From the NCBI RefSeq assembly GCF_000616095.1, contig NZ_BAMS01000004.1, forward strand, positions 124,001 to 188,000: a stretch of DNA of 64,000 bases, in the 5' to 3' direction. The translations under genes were made by a program, and so were the position numbers. The notes beneath the pieces were generated by a model, which was given only the letters and a program-made list of their open reading frames with translations, did not search any database and had not been told where the DNA came from. The stretch's first letter is position 1. Each line of letters opens with the position of its first letter. Origin of the DNA: Sneathiella glossodoripedis JCM 23214. GTDB taxonomy: Bacteria; Pseudomonadota; Alphaproteobacteria; Sneathiellales; Sneathiellaceae. Of the stretch, positions 1 to 7,805 are shown in pieces.

Positions 1-135
1 GCTAGTCGCCTACAGTTGCGGGGACAGTCACGGACTAGAGCCAGGCTCGCACCGTGTTCCCTTTTAATCCCGAACCAAAATGTTCTGGAACCATCGGCAC
101 AGACGCTACGTGCCTCAGGGGCTTCTGTCAATTCT
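1..135 (-). ncRNA. Cobalamin (B12) riboswitch, partial at left edge
   Basis: Read on the minus strand, positions 66-50 give AAAAGGGAACACGGTG and positions 23-10 give the B12 box CCCCGCAACTGTAG, spaced as in the alphaproteobacterial cobalamin riboswitch core. An upstream element (GTGCCGATGGTTCC, about 100-87) fits the entry helix. The element points left, so it controls a gene outside the window, probably cobalamin transport or synthesis. It ends at the window edge, so the expression platform cannot be seen. The 3' boundary of the upstream arm (about 135) is approximate. Confidence 0.85.
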
Positions 136-199
136 TTAAGTGACAGCAACGTTCATGAACGGTATTTTACTGGCTTTGAAATAAAAATCGGACGTCATC

Positions 200-616
200 A
201 TGCCCCCATTCCATCTCGCCTTTCCTGTGAAAAATATTGAGGACACTCGACGTTTTTTTGTGAATATATTGGGCTGCACAGTTGGCCGCGAAGCGGAAAA
301 GTGGATTGATTTCAACTTTTTCGGCCATCAGATTTCAGCCCATGTCAAACCGGAAGAGTGTGAAATAGCAAAAACCAATGAGGTAGATGGTGACAATGTT
401 CCTGTCCGGCATTTTGGTGCTGTGCTTGAATGGTCTGAATGGGAAGCGTTGCGCGATAAAATTGCGGCTTCTGAAATTGAGTTCCTGATTTCCCCAAGGA
501 TTAGATTCGAAGGGGAAGCCGGTGAACAGGGAATATTTTTTCTGCGTGATCCATCGGGTAATGGTATGGAATTCAAGACGTTCAGGAATATGGAAGACCT
601 TTTTGCGACCGATTAA
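200..616 (+). CDS. VOC (glyoxalase/bleomycin-resistance) family protein
   Basis: 138 residues, the length of a single VOC-fold protein made of two beta-alpha-beta-beta-beta modules. His5 near the N-terminus (PFHLAFPV), the FFGHQISAH segment near residue 45 and the C-terminal Glu in GNGMEFKTF are where the fold usually places metal ligands. The pattern resembles putative dioxygenase or glyoxalase-like proteins, but the substrate cannot be told. The ATG at 200 has only a weak upstream ribosome site. It is transcribed away from the cobalamin riboswitch and converges on cobC, with stop codons overlapping by a few bases. No functional link to either neighbour is evident. Confidence 0.8.
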   Translation: MPPFHLAFPVKNIEDTRRFFVNILGCTVGREAEKWIDFNFFGHQISAHVKPEECEIAKTNEVDGDNVPVRHFGAVLEWSEWEALRDKIAASEIEFLISPRIRFEGEAGEQGIFFLRDPSGNGMEFKTFRNMEDLFATD

Positions 617-1625
617 GCATCTTTGAGCGCGTTTTGCAGCCGATCCCATTCGGCTTCTGTCGCGGGATGTCCAAACCGAAGCTTTTCAGGTGAATGCTCG
701 AAAGGTCTCGTTAAAATATGCGCGCGGCACAGCAGATTGAAAATCTGTTCCGCTTGTGGATGTTGGGCATATGTAAATAAGCTGGTACCGCCTGCTATAT
801 TGAAGCCTGACTGGATCAGCAACTGTTCCAAACGTGCGCGATTGTTTGCTAAGGTTTTACGGGTGGAGCTTATCCATTGAGTATCACAAAATGCTTTAAT
901 TGCGACTTCCATTGGAATGCCACTAACAGCCCAAGGGCCAAGTGCCGCGTGTAGTTTTGTGATGATTTCCGTATCACCTATTGCGAAACCAAGCCGTAAG
1001 CCTGCAAGACCAAAGAACTTTCCAAAAGATTTCAAGGCGACGATACCTTCCAGGCGAAGTCCTGTGGTTGGAGTAGTCTGATCACTCACATCACCAAAGG
1101 CCTCATCTAAAACCAGAAAACCATTTCGCGCTTTTAAGTTTTTGGCAAGCCTCAGCAAATCGGTTTTGTCATATTCTTTACCTGTTGGGTTGTTAGGTGA
1201 CACAACCACGGCAATATCGGTAGTGGAAGGAATTTTATCCAGATCTGATACCTCTATAATTTTATGCCCGTGGTCAGACCAACATTTGGCGTGTTCAGCA
1301 TAGGTCGGACAAATGATAGCGACTTCAGCACAGTCAATTAGCAGGGGAAGTAACTGAATGATGCTTGTGTTCCAGAAGCTGCCACAAGCGGGGTTTCGCT
1401 TGAAATGCCATAGTAGAGGCGGGCGGCATCATGAAGCCTTTTCTCAAGACTGGCTGAAGGAAGTCGCACCCAGGCTTCTGTTGACAGTTCAGGTATCGGG
1501 TAGGGATGGGGATTAATGCCTGTACTGAGATCTATCCAGGTGGGCCCGCCACTTCCATAAACACTCATTGCGTGGTCCAGATCACCACCATGAAAGACTT
1601 CTCTATTGTAGCTGCCGTTGTTCAT
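613..1625 (-). CDS. cobC: Threonine-phosphate decarboxylase CobC/CobD (frameshifted)
   Basis: PLP-dependent aminotransferase-fold enzyme that makes (R)-1-amino-2-propanol phosphate for the cobalamin nucleotide loop. The N-terminal part (1625-1338) has the family opening HGGDL and STGINPHPYPIP. The C-terminal part has the VVSPNNPTG motif, an LDEAF aspartate and the PLP-lysine motif SFGKFFGLAGLRLG. The two halves are in different frames. Near 1362 one missing base separates SGTQA from IIQLLPLLIDCAEV; restoring it gives a continuous protein of about 337 residues, the normal length. A genuine pseudogene is possible but a sequencing deletion is more likely given the many similar breaks here. The nearby cobalamin riboswitch supports a B12 context. 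Confidence 0.85.
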
Positions 1626-1705
1626 TAGCTGGATCCGCGCAAAATTTTTATCAATAGAGCCTGTTTAATAGAATGGCGTTTGAAATTTCAAGTTGATCCT
1701 GTAGG

Positions 1706-2521
1706 TTGTTTAAAAATAACGACGAGACCCAAAACGTGACACAGGCGAACCTAAAGATACGCGTGAGAGAGCTGAACAAAAGTTTCTCTGGCAAACGAGC
1801 ACTCGACAAAATGTCGCTCGATGTAAGAGACGGAGAGATATTAACTCTGATCGGTCCATCAGGTGCTGGTAAAAGCCTGTTGTTGAAAACCATTTTGGGA
1901 CTTGTAAAAGCTGACTCTGGTGGCATTTTGGTCAATGGAGAAGATGCTCGCGATTTATCCGGTGAAGAGTATGACACCTATCTGAATCAATTCGGCGTCT
2001 CTTATCAGCGTTCAGGTTTGTTTGATGGCTTGCCTGTATGGGAAAATATCGGCTTCAGGTTACTTCAGTTGCCCGGCAATACACGGAAAATTGTACGCGA
2101 TTTAGCAGCGGATAAGTTGCGGGCTGTGGGGTTGTCTGCCGATTTGGTTGATCATTTCCCGTCCGAATTGTCCGGTGGCATGCAGAAACGGGTTGGGATC
2201 GCCCGTGCGCTTGTCGGAGAGCCGTCTATTTTGTTTCTTGACGAGCCTACCGCTGGTCTGGACCCCATCATGAGTAACGTGATTAACGAATTGATTGTCC
2301 GCAACGTCAGAGAACTCGGATCAACTGCCATTGTCATTACGAGCAATTTGGTCACAGCGCGTTTTGTCTCTGACCGAATAGCGATGATGCATGAAGGGCG
2401 GCAGATTTGGTGTGGTGATACAGACGAAGTATCCCAAACGGATGACCCATATGTGTATCAGTTCTGGCACAAGAAAAAAGATGGTCCTATTCGTATGCCT
2501 GTCGCGTCAATGACCGTCTAG
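1706..2521 (+). CDS. ABC transporter ATP-binding protein, MlaF-like, atypical H-loop
   Basis: Single nucleotide-binding domain with Walker A (GPSGAGKS), Q-loop region, signature LSGGMQKRVGIARAL and Walker B ILFLDEPTAGLDP. The Met in the signature and overall pattern resemble the MlaF/Ttg2A/Mkl group, ATPases of phospholipid-trafficking MCE systems. The H-loop, normally ITHD, reads ITSNL here, so the switch histidine is absent. No permease or MCE partner gene lies nearby; the next gene is an unknown 237-residue protein. The start is either TTG at 1706 or GTG at 1736, in the same frame; neither has a strong ribosome site. ATPase class is secure, transport role is not. Confidence 0.8.
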   Translation: MFKNNDETQNVTQANLKIRVRELNKSFSGKRALDKMSLDVRDGEILTLIGPSGAGKSLLLKTILGLVKADSGGILVNGEDARDLSGEEYDTYLNQFGVSYQRSGLFDGLPVWENIGFRLLQLPGNTRKIVRDLAADKLRAVGLSADLVDHFPSELSGGMQKRVGIARALVGEPSILFLDEPTAGLDPIMSNVINELIVRNVRELGSTAIVITSNLVTARFVSDRIAMMHEGRQIWCGDTDEVSQTDDPYVYQFWHKKKDGPIRMPVASMTV

Positions 2522-2560
2522 AAAACTCCCTCACAAATTGCAGGTAACTCGCGTCCAATC

Positions 2561-2580
2561 CCACAGTATTCAGACTGTGG
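2561..2580 (+). promoter_or_regulatory. Perfect 7-bp hairpin overlapping a ribosome-binding site
   Basis: CCACAGT (2561-2567) and ACTGTGG (2574-2580) pair exactly around a six-base loop. The last two G residues of the stem are the first two bases of the GGAG ribosome site (2579-2582) for the GTG start at 2591. Pairing would hide part of that site. No T-run follows, so it is not a normal terminator. Regulatory meaning is inference. Confidence 0.4.
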
Positions 2581-2590
2581 AGTTAATGGT

Positions 2591-3304
2591 GTGCTTGAAG
2601 CGGAAAAGACTGAAATAGAATCGATTTTTAATCCGCGCAAAAATATAGACTGGATAGAAGAGAAAAGTCTGAAATCGGTCTGGAGCGGAATTTATGTAAT
2701 CGAAAATCCGGCATCTCGATCCTTCTGGCAGGATATCTATGACCGTGAAGCGAAAGAACGGCGTCTGCTCCGCGAGGCCGTGGAGGATCTAATTCGGGGC
2801 TATCCATCGCAACGATATAGATCATGGATGTCAGATTTCGATTTTATGGCAAAGCTGTTGCGGGCAGAGCAGTTGATGATTTATGCGCCATATTTTTACA
2901 GATTAAGTCGTGTGATGCCATTGGAGTTAAAAACTTCTCGTCGCAAAGTTGTTGGAAAGTATATTGAAAACAGACTGTCTTTGGATACACCTTATTTGCG
3001 GCGACAGTTTCGTAAATTTGTAAGGAGTAGCGTTATCTTGTACCCGGCAACCGAACTTTTTGAACTGTCGGATGCCTTTATTCGGTTGATAAATATGCAT
3101 CGGGATCAGTCAGTTGCTAAAACCCGTGAACGGGTCAGATTAATGGTTCGGTATTTACTGATGATGAGTGATGATGATCTGGTTCGTCATTATCAAAGCT
3201 ATCGAAATTATTGTGAGCATCTCACCTTTTTGCAAGGGCAATGTGAGTATTTACGCTTGTCAGAGAGTGATATTCTGACGTCAAAAATTCCGGACGAAGA
3301 ATAA
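2591..3304 (+). CDS. Hypothetical protein, 237 aa
   Basis: I do not recognise this family. The protein is soluble-looking with no signal peptide or membrane span. It is rich in Arg, Leu, Tyr and Phe and predicted mostly helical, with an acidic C-terminus (KIPDEE). The GTG start at 2591 follows GGAG with an 8-base spacer, a good ribosome site. It lies 70 bp downstream of the ABC ATPase on the same strand, with a hairpin between them, so co-transcription is possible. A cytoplasmic partner of the ATPase is one option, but nothing in the sequence proves it. Confidence 0.6.
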   Translation: MLEAEKTEIESIFNPRKNIDWIEEKSLKSVWSGIYVIENPASRSFWQDIYDREAKERRLLREAVEDLIRGYPSQRYRSWMSDFDFMAKLLRAEQLMIYAPYFYRLSRVMPLELKTSRRKVVGKYIENRLSLDTPYLRRQFRKFVRSSVILYPATELFELSDAFIRLINMHRDQSVAKTRERVRLMVRYLLMMSDDDLVRHYQSYRNYCEHLTFLQGQCEYLRLSESDILTSKIPDEE

Positions 3305-3311
3305 GAAATTT

Positions 3312-3875
3312 TTAAAAGGAGGAACCAGGCGTTTTCAGAAATTCAATCTCCTCCGGAGTGCTTTCGCGACCCAGAGCCGCATTGCGGTGTGGAAAACGCC
3401 CAAATTTTTCAATAATGTCCAGATGTTTCTGTGCATATTCTATTTGCAGCTCCGTTCCAAATTGTTTGAACAGCATCAGGGATTGCTGTTGATCCTGCAG
3501 ATTTTCACTATGCTCAAGAGGAAGTGCGGCAAATGTTTTTTCAAAATCCTTTAATTGATCGAAGAAGCCGCGATCCAGCATGTGACGTGTGATTTCGCGG
3601 GCCTTACCGTCCGTTTCAAACGCTTTTTTTGACGCGCGAAACATATTTCGTGGAAATTGATCCAGAAGGATTATCAGGGCAAGTGAACCTTCTTTGTGTT
3701 CCGTCCAACTCAAAAGTTCACCAGCGCGTGCCTTTTCATATATCTCAAGAAAACGGGACTTGATTTCGGCGTCAAAGTCGTCATTTTTCTGAAACCACTC
3801 ATCGCGATTGGTTCCGTAATCGGGATGTGATTTTGGGAAAAACCAAAAATCCAGAATAGCTGCGTGGTCAGTCAT
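3312..3875 (-). CDS. DUF924 family protein
   Basis: 187 residues with the typical DUF924 (PF06041) opening, ILDFWF near the N-terminus followed by a WF motif (DEWFQKND). The central ALIILLDQFPRNMFR block and the C-terminal GRFPHRNAALGRESTPEE block are the family hallmarks. The fold is all-helical, related to TPR-like proteins; the biochemical role is unknown. The protein ends in FLKTPGSSF. The ATG start at 3875 has a poor ribosome site. It converges with the unknown gene on its left, stops 7 bp apart, and nothing in the neighbourhood suggests a pathway. Confidence 0.9.
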   Translation of the reverse strand: MTDHAAILDFWFFPKSHPDYGTNRDEWFQKNDDFDAEIKSRFLEIYEKARAGELLSWTEHKEGSLALIILLDQFPRNMFRASKKAFETDGKAREITRHMLDRGFFDQLKDFEKTFAALPLEHSENLQDQQQSLMLFKQFGTELQIEYAQKHLDIIEKFGRFPHRNAALGRESTPEEIEFLKTPGSSF

Positions 3876-3989
3876 ATTTCTAACAAATTCATTTATATGG
3901 TTAAGGGCTCCTCAATCATATTTGGTTAGGGTAGGTCCAGTCCAGAACTAGTTATTTGTATAGACCTTACATTTGAGAAAGCCGCAGTT

Positions 3990-4250
3990 ATGTTTAGCCG
4001 CAGGATTACATATATAGGTGGATTGTTTTTTTGCCTTCTTCTGGGCGGGTGTTTCGACCCCGCGCAAAATGAACTGTTGGAAAAAGTACGCGGTGCCAAC
4101 ACACCGTCGGAGATCGAAACAGCTATCGGTAAGCCTGATGAAATTCATGAGCGAGGGGCATTGAAAATATGGCGCTACTACGCGAGTGGCGGTGATATAT
4201 GCTTCTCGGCTGTCGGTTCAATTGCATTGAGAATGGTCTGCCCCCAATAA
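3990..4250 (+). CDS. Small lipoprotein
   Basis: 86 residues. A short charged N-terminus (MFSRR), a hydrophobic stretch and the lipobox LLGGC predict lipidation at Cys21. The mature part contains TPSEIETAIGKPDEIHERG, which resembles the turn of SmpA/OmlA (BamE-like) domains that read a structure as Gx-P; it is too short for a confident family call. It lies 21 bp upstream of the secreted serine protease gene on the same strand, so the two are probably co-transcribed. Location is inferred to be the periplasmic face of a membrane. Confidence 0.75.
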   Translation: MFSRRITYIGGLFFCLLLGGCFDPAQNELLEKVRGANTPSEIETAIGKPDEIHERGALKIWRYYASGGDICFSAVGSIALRMVCPQ

Positions 4251-4271
4251 CGAATTCAGAAAGTAAAAAGT

Positions 4272-5084
4272 ATGTTCGGAAGTAATTGGAAGCGTGTCAC
4301 AAGATTGACCGTTACTGCTTTTTTTGTTCTTGCAAGTGCGACTGCTGTGGCGACTGCAAGTCCACAGGATAATAGTGTCAAGCGTGGGATTAAGGGAGTT
4401 GACGATCGCTCTCGCATAGATATCACTGCCTATCCATGGCGTGCTATTGGCCGGGTCAATAATGATGGGCGTTTCTGTACAGGTGTACTTGTCGGTGAAA
4501 ACAAGGTGCTGACGGCCGCACATTGTCTTTGGAACAATCGCACCAATCGCTGGTCCAAAGCGCGCTTTTTTCATTTTGTTCTCGGCTATGAAAAAGGTGA
4601 ATATGCTGCTCACGCAAAAGGATTGGCATATTTAACGGCTCATGGTAGAAACCCGAAAACCCCTTTTCCGGAGTTCGAGCGCTCAGAAGATTGGGCAATC
4701 TTGACAATTGATAAGCCGCTTGGGAAGGAATTTGGTGTCATTCCCGTGGTCAGCGGCCTTGGAGTTCGCACTGATCTGGCGCGGGACCGAAAATCACAGA
4801 TTTTTCAGGCTGGATATAGTGGGGACTTCGCGCATGTTCTGACGGTCCACAAGAATTGTGAAATAACAGCTCAGGTTCGCTTGGGCAGTTCGCGTGACCC
4901 GCTATATACACATCAGTGTGATGCGACCCGTGGGGATTCAGGATCACCATTGTTTTTACGTAAAGGTCGACAATTTGGTCTGGTGGCGATTCATTCAACA
5001 ACTAACAGAATGATCAATGGTAAAGCTATCGGGGTGGCAATTCCCAGCGAACTTTTTGAAAAAGCAGTCAAGGCGGTTTTTTAG
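4272..5084 (+). CDS. Secreted trypsin-like serine protease (S1 family)
   Basis: 270 residues with an N-terminal signal peptide (hydrophobic residues about 12-29, possible cleavage after ATA or TAS). The S1 catalytic triad is complete: His84 in LTAAHC, Asp140 in SEDWAILTID and Ser223 in RGDSGSP. Cys pairs around His84 and before the serine loop (HQCDATRGDSG) fit disulphides of an exported enzyme. The pattern is closer to glutamyl-endopeptidase-like bacterial S1 proteases than to DegP, as there is no PDZ domain. Substrates are unknown. The gene follows the lipoprotein gene closely and is followed by about 200 bp of AT-rich DNA with no gene. Confidence 0.9.
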   Translation: MFGSNWKRVTRLTVTAFFVLASATAVATASPQDNSVKRGIKGVDDRSRIDITAYPWRAIGRVNNDGRFCTGVLVGENKVLTAAHCLWNNRTNRWSKARFFHFVLGYEKGEYAAHAKGLAYLTAHGRNPKTPFPEFERSEDWAILTIDKPLGKEFGVIPVVSGLGVRTDLARDRKSQIFQAGYSGDFAHVLTVHKNCEITAQVRLGSSRDPLYTHQCDATRGDSGSPLFLRKGRQFGLVAIHSTTNRMINGKAIGVAIPSELFEKAVKAVF

Positions 5085-5292
5085 CGCTTTGCTCCTAATG
5101 AGTGAGTAATTGCCCAAAAAATTAGCTAAAATTTTAGTAAAAACATCAGAAAATTGATTTTAGTACCTCATTTGGGGGATGTTTTTTTTAATTTTGGTCT
5201 CTAACTTAGTAATCATGATGAGTTCACCTTTACCGGCGGCAAGCTTAGTGAATGGGTATACATGTCGGTAAAAGAAAAGCAGGTTGGCTATA

Positions 5293-5679
5293 ATGGCAGG
5301 ATCAAACGAGCATGAGAAGAGCTCGGTGGAAGATGCGGTAACCTCCTCTTCACGTGAAGTGGAAGAAATTCTGCGCGCGGCCACAGAGGGAAGTTCCGAC
5401 TCGAAAACATCCTCGGCCGCCAACACAATAGAGAGTGTTGATTTTATGATTGATGACCAGAACGAATTGGTCGATTTGGATGCACTTTTTGACGCCTTGA
5501 ACGTGGCGGCAAAAGATGGTGTGGATGCGATGAGCTACATTGAAGACCAATCCGGAACCAGCATCCTTACTGTTCCTAGCGAGGCACTTGCGAGCGCTGG
5601 TGTCACACCAGCAATGGATGACCTTGGAAAGTCTGGAGAGGATTTGATCGTCGATCCTCTGGTTTCTGACGAATCATAA
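5293..5679 (+). CDS. Small acidic protein, candidate type I secretion target domain
   Basis: 128 residues, strongly acidic, Ser- and Ala-rich in the first 50. No signal peptide, no Cys. From about residue 46 the order resembles the C-terminal target domain of VC_A0849-type RTX proteins: LVDLDALFDAL (like the LDLSDLL block), then SYIEDQSGTSILTV, then the closing DLIVD followed by eight residues. It carries no calcium-binding repeats. The ATG at 5293 follows an AGG ribosome site; a TTG at 5284 is in frame but less likely. It is followed by its own terminator and faces a type I secretion operon, so a miniature secreted substrate is a reasonable guess. The family match is by eye only. Confidence 0.5.
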   Translation: MAGSNEHEKSSVEDAVTSSSREVEEILRAATEGSSDSKTSSAANTIESVDFMIDDQNELVDLDALFDALNVAAKDGVDAMSYIEDQSGTSILTVPSEALASAGVTPAMDDLGKSGEDLIVDPLVSDES

Positions 5680-5706
5680 TCAGACACAATTGACTGGAAT
5701 GAATCA

Positions 5707-5734
5707 GGGCCCCGCATAGCGAGGCCCTTTTTTT
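5707..5734 (+). terminator. Rho-independent terminator after the small acidic protein
   Basis: A 9-bp GC-rich stem with one mismatch (5707-5715 with 5719-5727), a three-base loop and a run of seven T. The T-run overlaps the stop codon of the convergent HD-GYP gene. Confidence 0.85.
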
Positions 5735-7805
5735 ATTGCTTTGCATTTTTGGCGGCTTCTTCCAGCCTGTCCCTGAAAGACAAACCTTCAGGTGACTGCA
5801 AGAAGCTATCAAATGCTTCCACAACCGCAGGGTCATATTTTTCAGGATTGGTGCGAAACACCTCCATCGCTTCTTCAACGCTAATGGCCTGCCGGTATGA
5901 TCTGGGGGATACACGCGCGACCAAAATGTCAGCCATGCCGAGCACGCGAGCCGAAAGATCAATTTCCTCGTCTTTGAGCTGTCTTGGATATCCAGACCCA
6001 TCGCGGCGTTCATACATCTGGCCAACCGCTGTAATGACAGCCTGATCAATTTCCATTTCGCTCAGCAGGTTTTCTGCCTTGCTGACATGCCCTTGCATAA
6101 TCTCCATTTCCTTTTTCGTCAGGCGACTTTCTTTCGTTCTGATCTTGGAAGGAATTGAAATTTTTCCGATTTGCGAAAGGTTGGCCCCTGTCAGCAAGGT
6201 CTGCTTTGTTTGCTGAGGTAACTTGAGGATGTCTGCGACATTGCCGGCAATCTCGCTCATATGGTGGGAATGGCCCGCCAGATGTGGGTCATTTTCTTCC
6301 ATCATACGAACCAGAATTGATATGGTCTTACGACCTAATTCATCCTTTTGGCGCTGATTGATTATGTAATCCGTAATGTCACCGCAGACGGTTACAATTC
6401 CCATGAATATACCGTCATCATCCAGTAGCCGGGTCTTTTCAACACGCAGAAATTTCTCAATCCCGCCTTTGTCAACTTCAACGATTTCGCTGGTCTTCTG
6501 ACCGCTGTTCAGCACGCGTTCATCCATTTCTGCGAATTTTCGAGCGACCTTGTCACCAAACAACTCGCGGTCAGATTTGCCCGGAATTGACTGTTCTGGA
6601 AGACTAACGAACTCTGCCAGGGATGGATTGGCGTAAACATACTTGCCTGAAACGTCTTTAAGACTGATCAGGTCATGAACTGTATTGTTAATACTGCCAA
6701 GGAGGCGTCGCTGAGCATTTATCTGAGTTGCCAGATCCTTGTACTGACCAGCCATATCCTTTGCACTTTGAGTCCGCAATGCGAACCAAATCCCGCTGAC
6801 TACGCTAACAATTACGATAAACGCACTGGCGGCAAGCCCAAAAACTACATAGCGGTAGGTTTCAAGTTCTTGCAATGCGACATTAACCGGAACAGTTCGC
6901 AACAATGTTAGGGCAGTGTTTTCGACATCTGCACCCACTGAAAAAACAGCGAGAGATTGCCCGGGTAGAGTGCGGGCGCCAAATTCCTTGATCCCCTCAA
7001 GCGGTAACGCTTCTTCTTCACTGGCGAAATAGGGAGCGTAGTTGGTATTAATTCGAATGAGCTTGTCATTCTGACGCTGATAAAGATGTGTTTGTTCTCC
7101 CGGCTCAGACAGTTTTGAATTTCTCGTAAATTCAGATAGCTTTTCAGCCGCAGAAACTGTCATCAGAAAAACACCTACATTCTGCATCTGTGAAGATCCG
7201 TTGATTTGAGCGGACCGGACGGGAATTAGAAAGTCAAAAACCAACTCACCATTGGTTTCGCGCAGTGGCGTTGTCCCAACTGTAGCGGCGTCATAACCTT
7301 CTTGAGCCAGACGTCGTTGATCATCCGTAAGAGCAGGAGAGCCGGAGGATGCGAGATACGCCCGTCCGTCTTTGCCCACCATATAGGCGGCGACCAGATT
7401 ATTTTCCTGAACAAATCGCGTGATTGCATTTTGCATGTAAGGAAGCTGTTCCTGTAGCGGAGCTGACAGGTTGTCGCCGTCCAAGCTATTGATTTCGGTG
7501 GCAAAAAGTTGAATTAGTGGGTTGCTGGTCAGCACATTGGCTTGCTGGCCGGTTTGTTCAACCCATGTGTTAATGACATCGGCCTTACCATTTATGGTAA
7601 GTTCCTGTCTCGTCTGTAATTCTCCGACAATTTCCTGTTGTTTTTCGGAAATTAAAACGCTGGATACCCAATAACAGACAACAAGCAATGCAATCGCCAG
7701 AATGCCAGCCGCAATTTTGGATTTTTTGTGTTTCGGGCTTTCCTGTTCAGGAATATCTTTGCCCATATACGTGTTCAGGTTCAGGTTTGACATTGCTTCT
7801 GTCAT
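5733..7805 (-). CDS. Membrane sensor with PAS and degenerate HD-GYP domain
   Basis: 690 residues. Membrane spans at about 30-52 and 325-347 enclose a periplasmic Cache-like sensor domain, followed by a PAS domain (about 370-480) and an HD-GYP domain (about 497-665). HD-GYP enzymes hydrolyse cyclic di-GMP, but here the metal-binding HD pair is Ser544-Gln545 (ANLSQIGKI), the HHE motif reads MYE, and only DGSGYP survives. It is therefore predicted to bind or sense rather than cut. Its ATG overlaps the stop of the upstream BTLCP gene (ATGA), so the two are translationally coupled at the end of the type I secretion operon. I infer a LapD-like receptor role, controlling the protease from the inner membrane. 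Confidence 0.85.
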   Translation of the reverse strand: MTEAMSNLNLNTYMGKDIPEQESPKHKKSKIAAGILAIALLVVCYWVSSVLISEKQQEIVGELQTRQELTINGKADVINTWVEQTGQQANVLTSNPLIQLFATEINSLDGDNLSAPLQEQLPYMQNAITRFVQENNLVAAYMVGKDGRAYLASSGSPALTDDQRRLAQEGYDAATVGTTPLRETNGELVFDFLIPVRSAQINGSSQMQNVGVFLMTVSAAEKLSEFTRNSKLSEPGEQTHLYQRQNDKLIRINTNYAPYFASEEEALPLEGIKEFGARTLPGQSLAVFSVGADVENTALTLLRTVPVNVALQELETYRYVVFGLAASAFIVIVSVVSGIWFALRTQSAKDMAGQYKDLATQINAQRRLLGSINNTVHDLISLKDVSGKYVYANPSLAEFVSLPEQSIPGKSDRELFGDKVARKFAEMDERVLNSGQKTSEIVEVDKGGIEKFLRVEKTRLLDDDGIFMGIVTVCGDITDYIINQRQKDELGRKTISILVRMMEENDPHLAGHSHHMSEIAGNVADILKLPQQTKQTLLTGANLSQIGKISIPSKIRTKESRLTKKEMEIMQGHVSKAENLLSEMEIDQAVITAVGQMYERRDGSGYPRQLKDEEIDLSARVLGMADILVARVSPRSYRQAISVEEAMEVFRTNPEKYDPAVVEAFDSFLQSPEGLSFRDRLEEAAKNAKQ

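Noticed and set aside
16-240. Plus-strand frame of 74 codons at the left edge
   Set aside because: It overlies the cobalamin riboswitch and the start of the VOC gene, and its peptide has no family resemblance.
613-1625. cobC as a real pseudogene showing loss of B12 synthesis
   Set aside because: One missing base only, both halves well conserved, and many similar breaks hit vital genes in the window.
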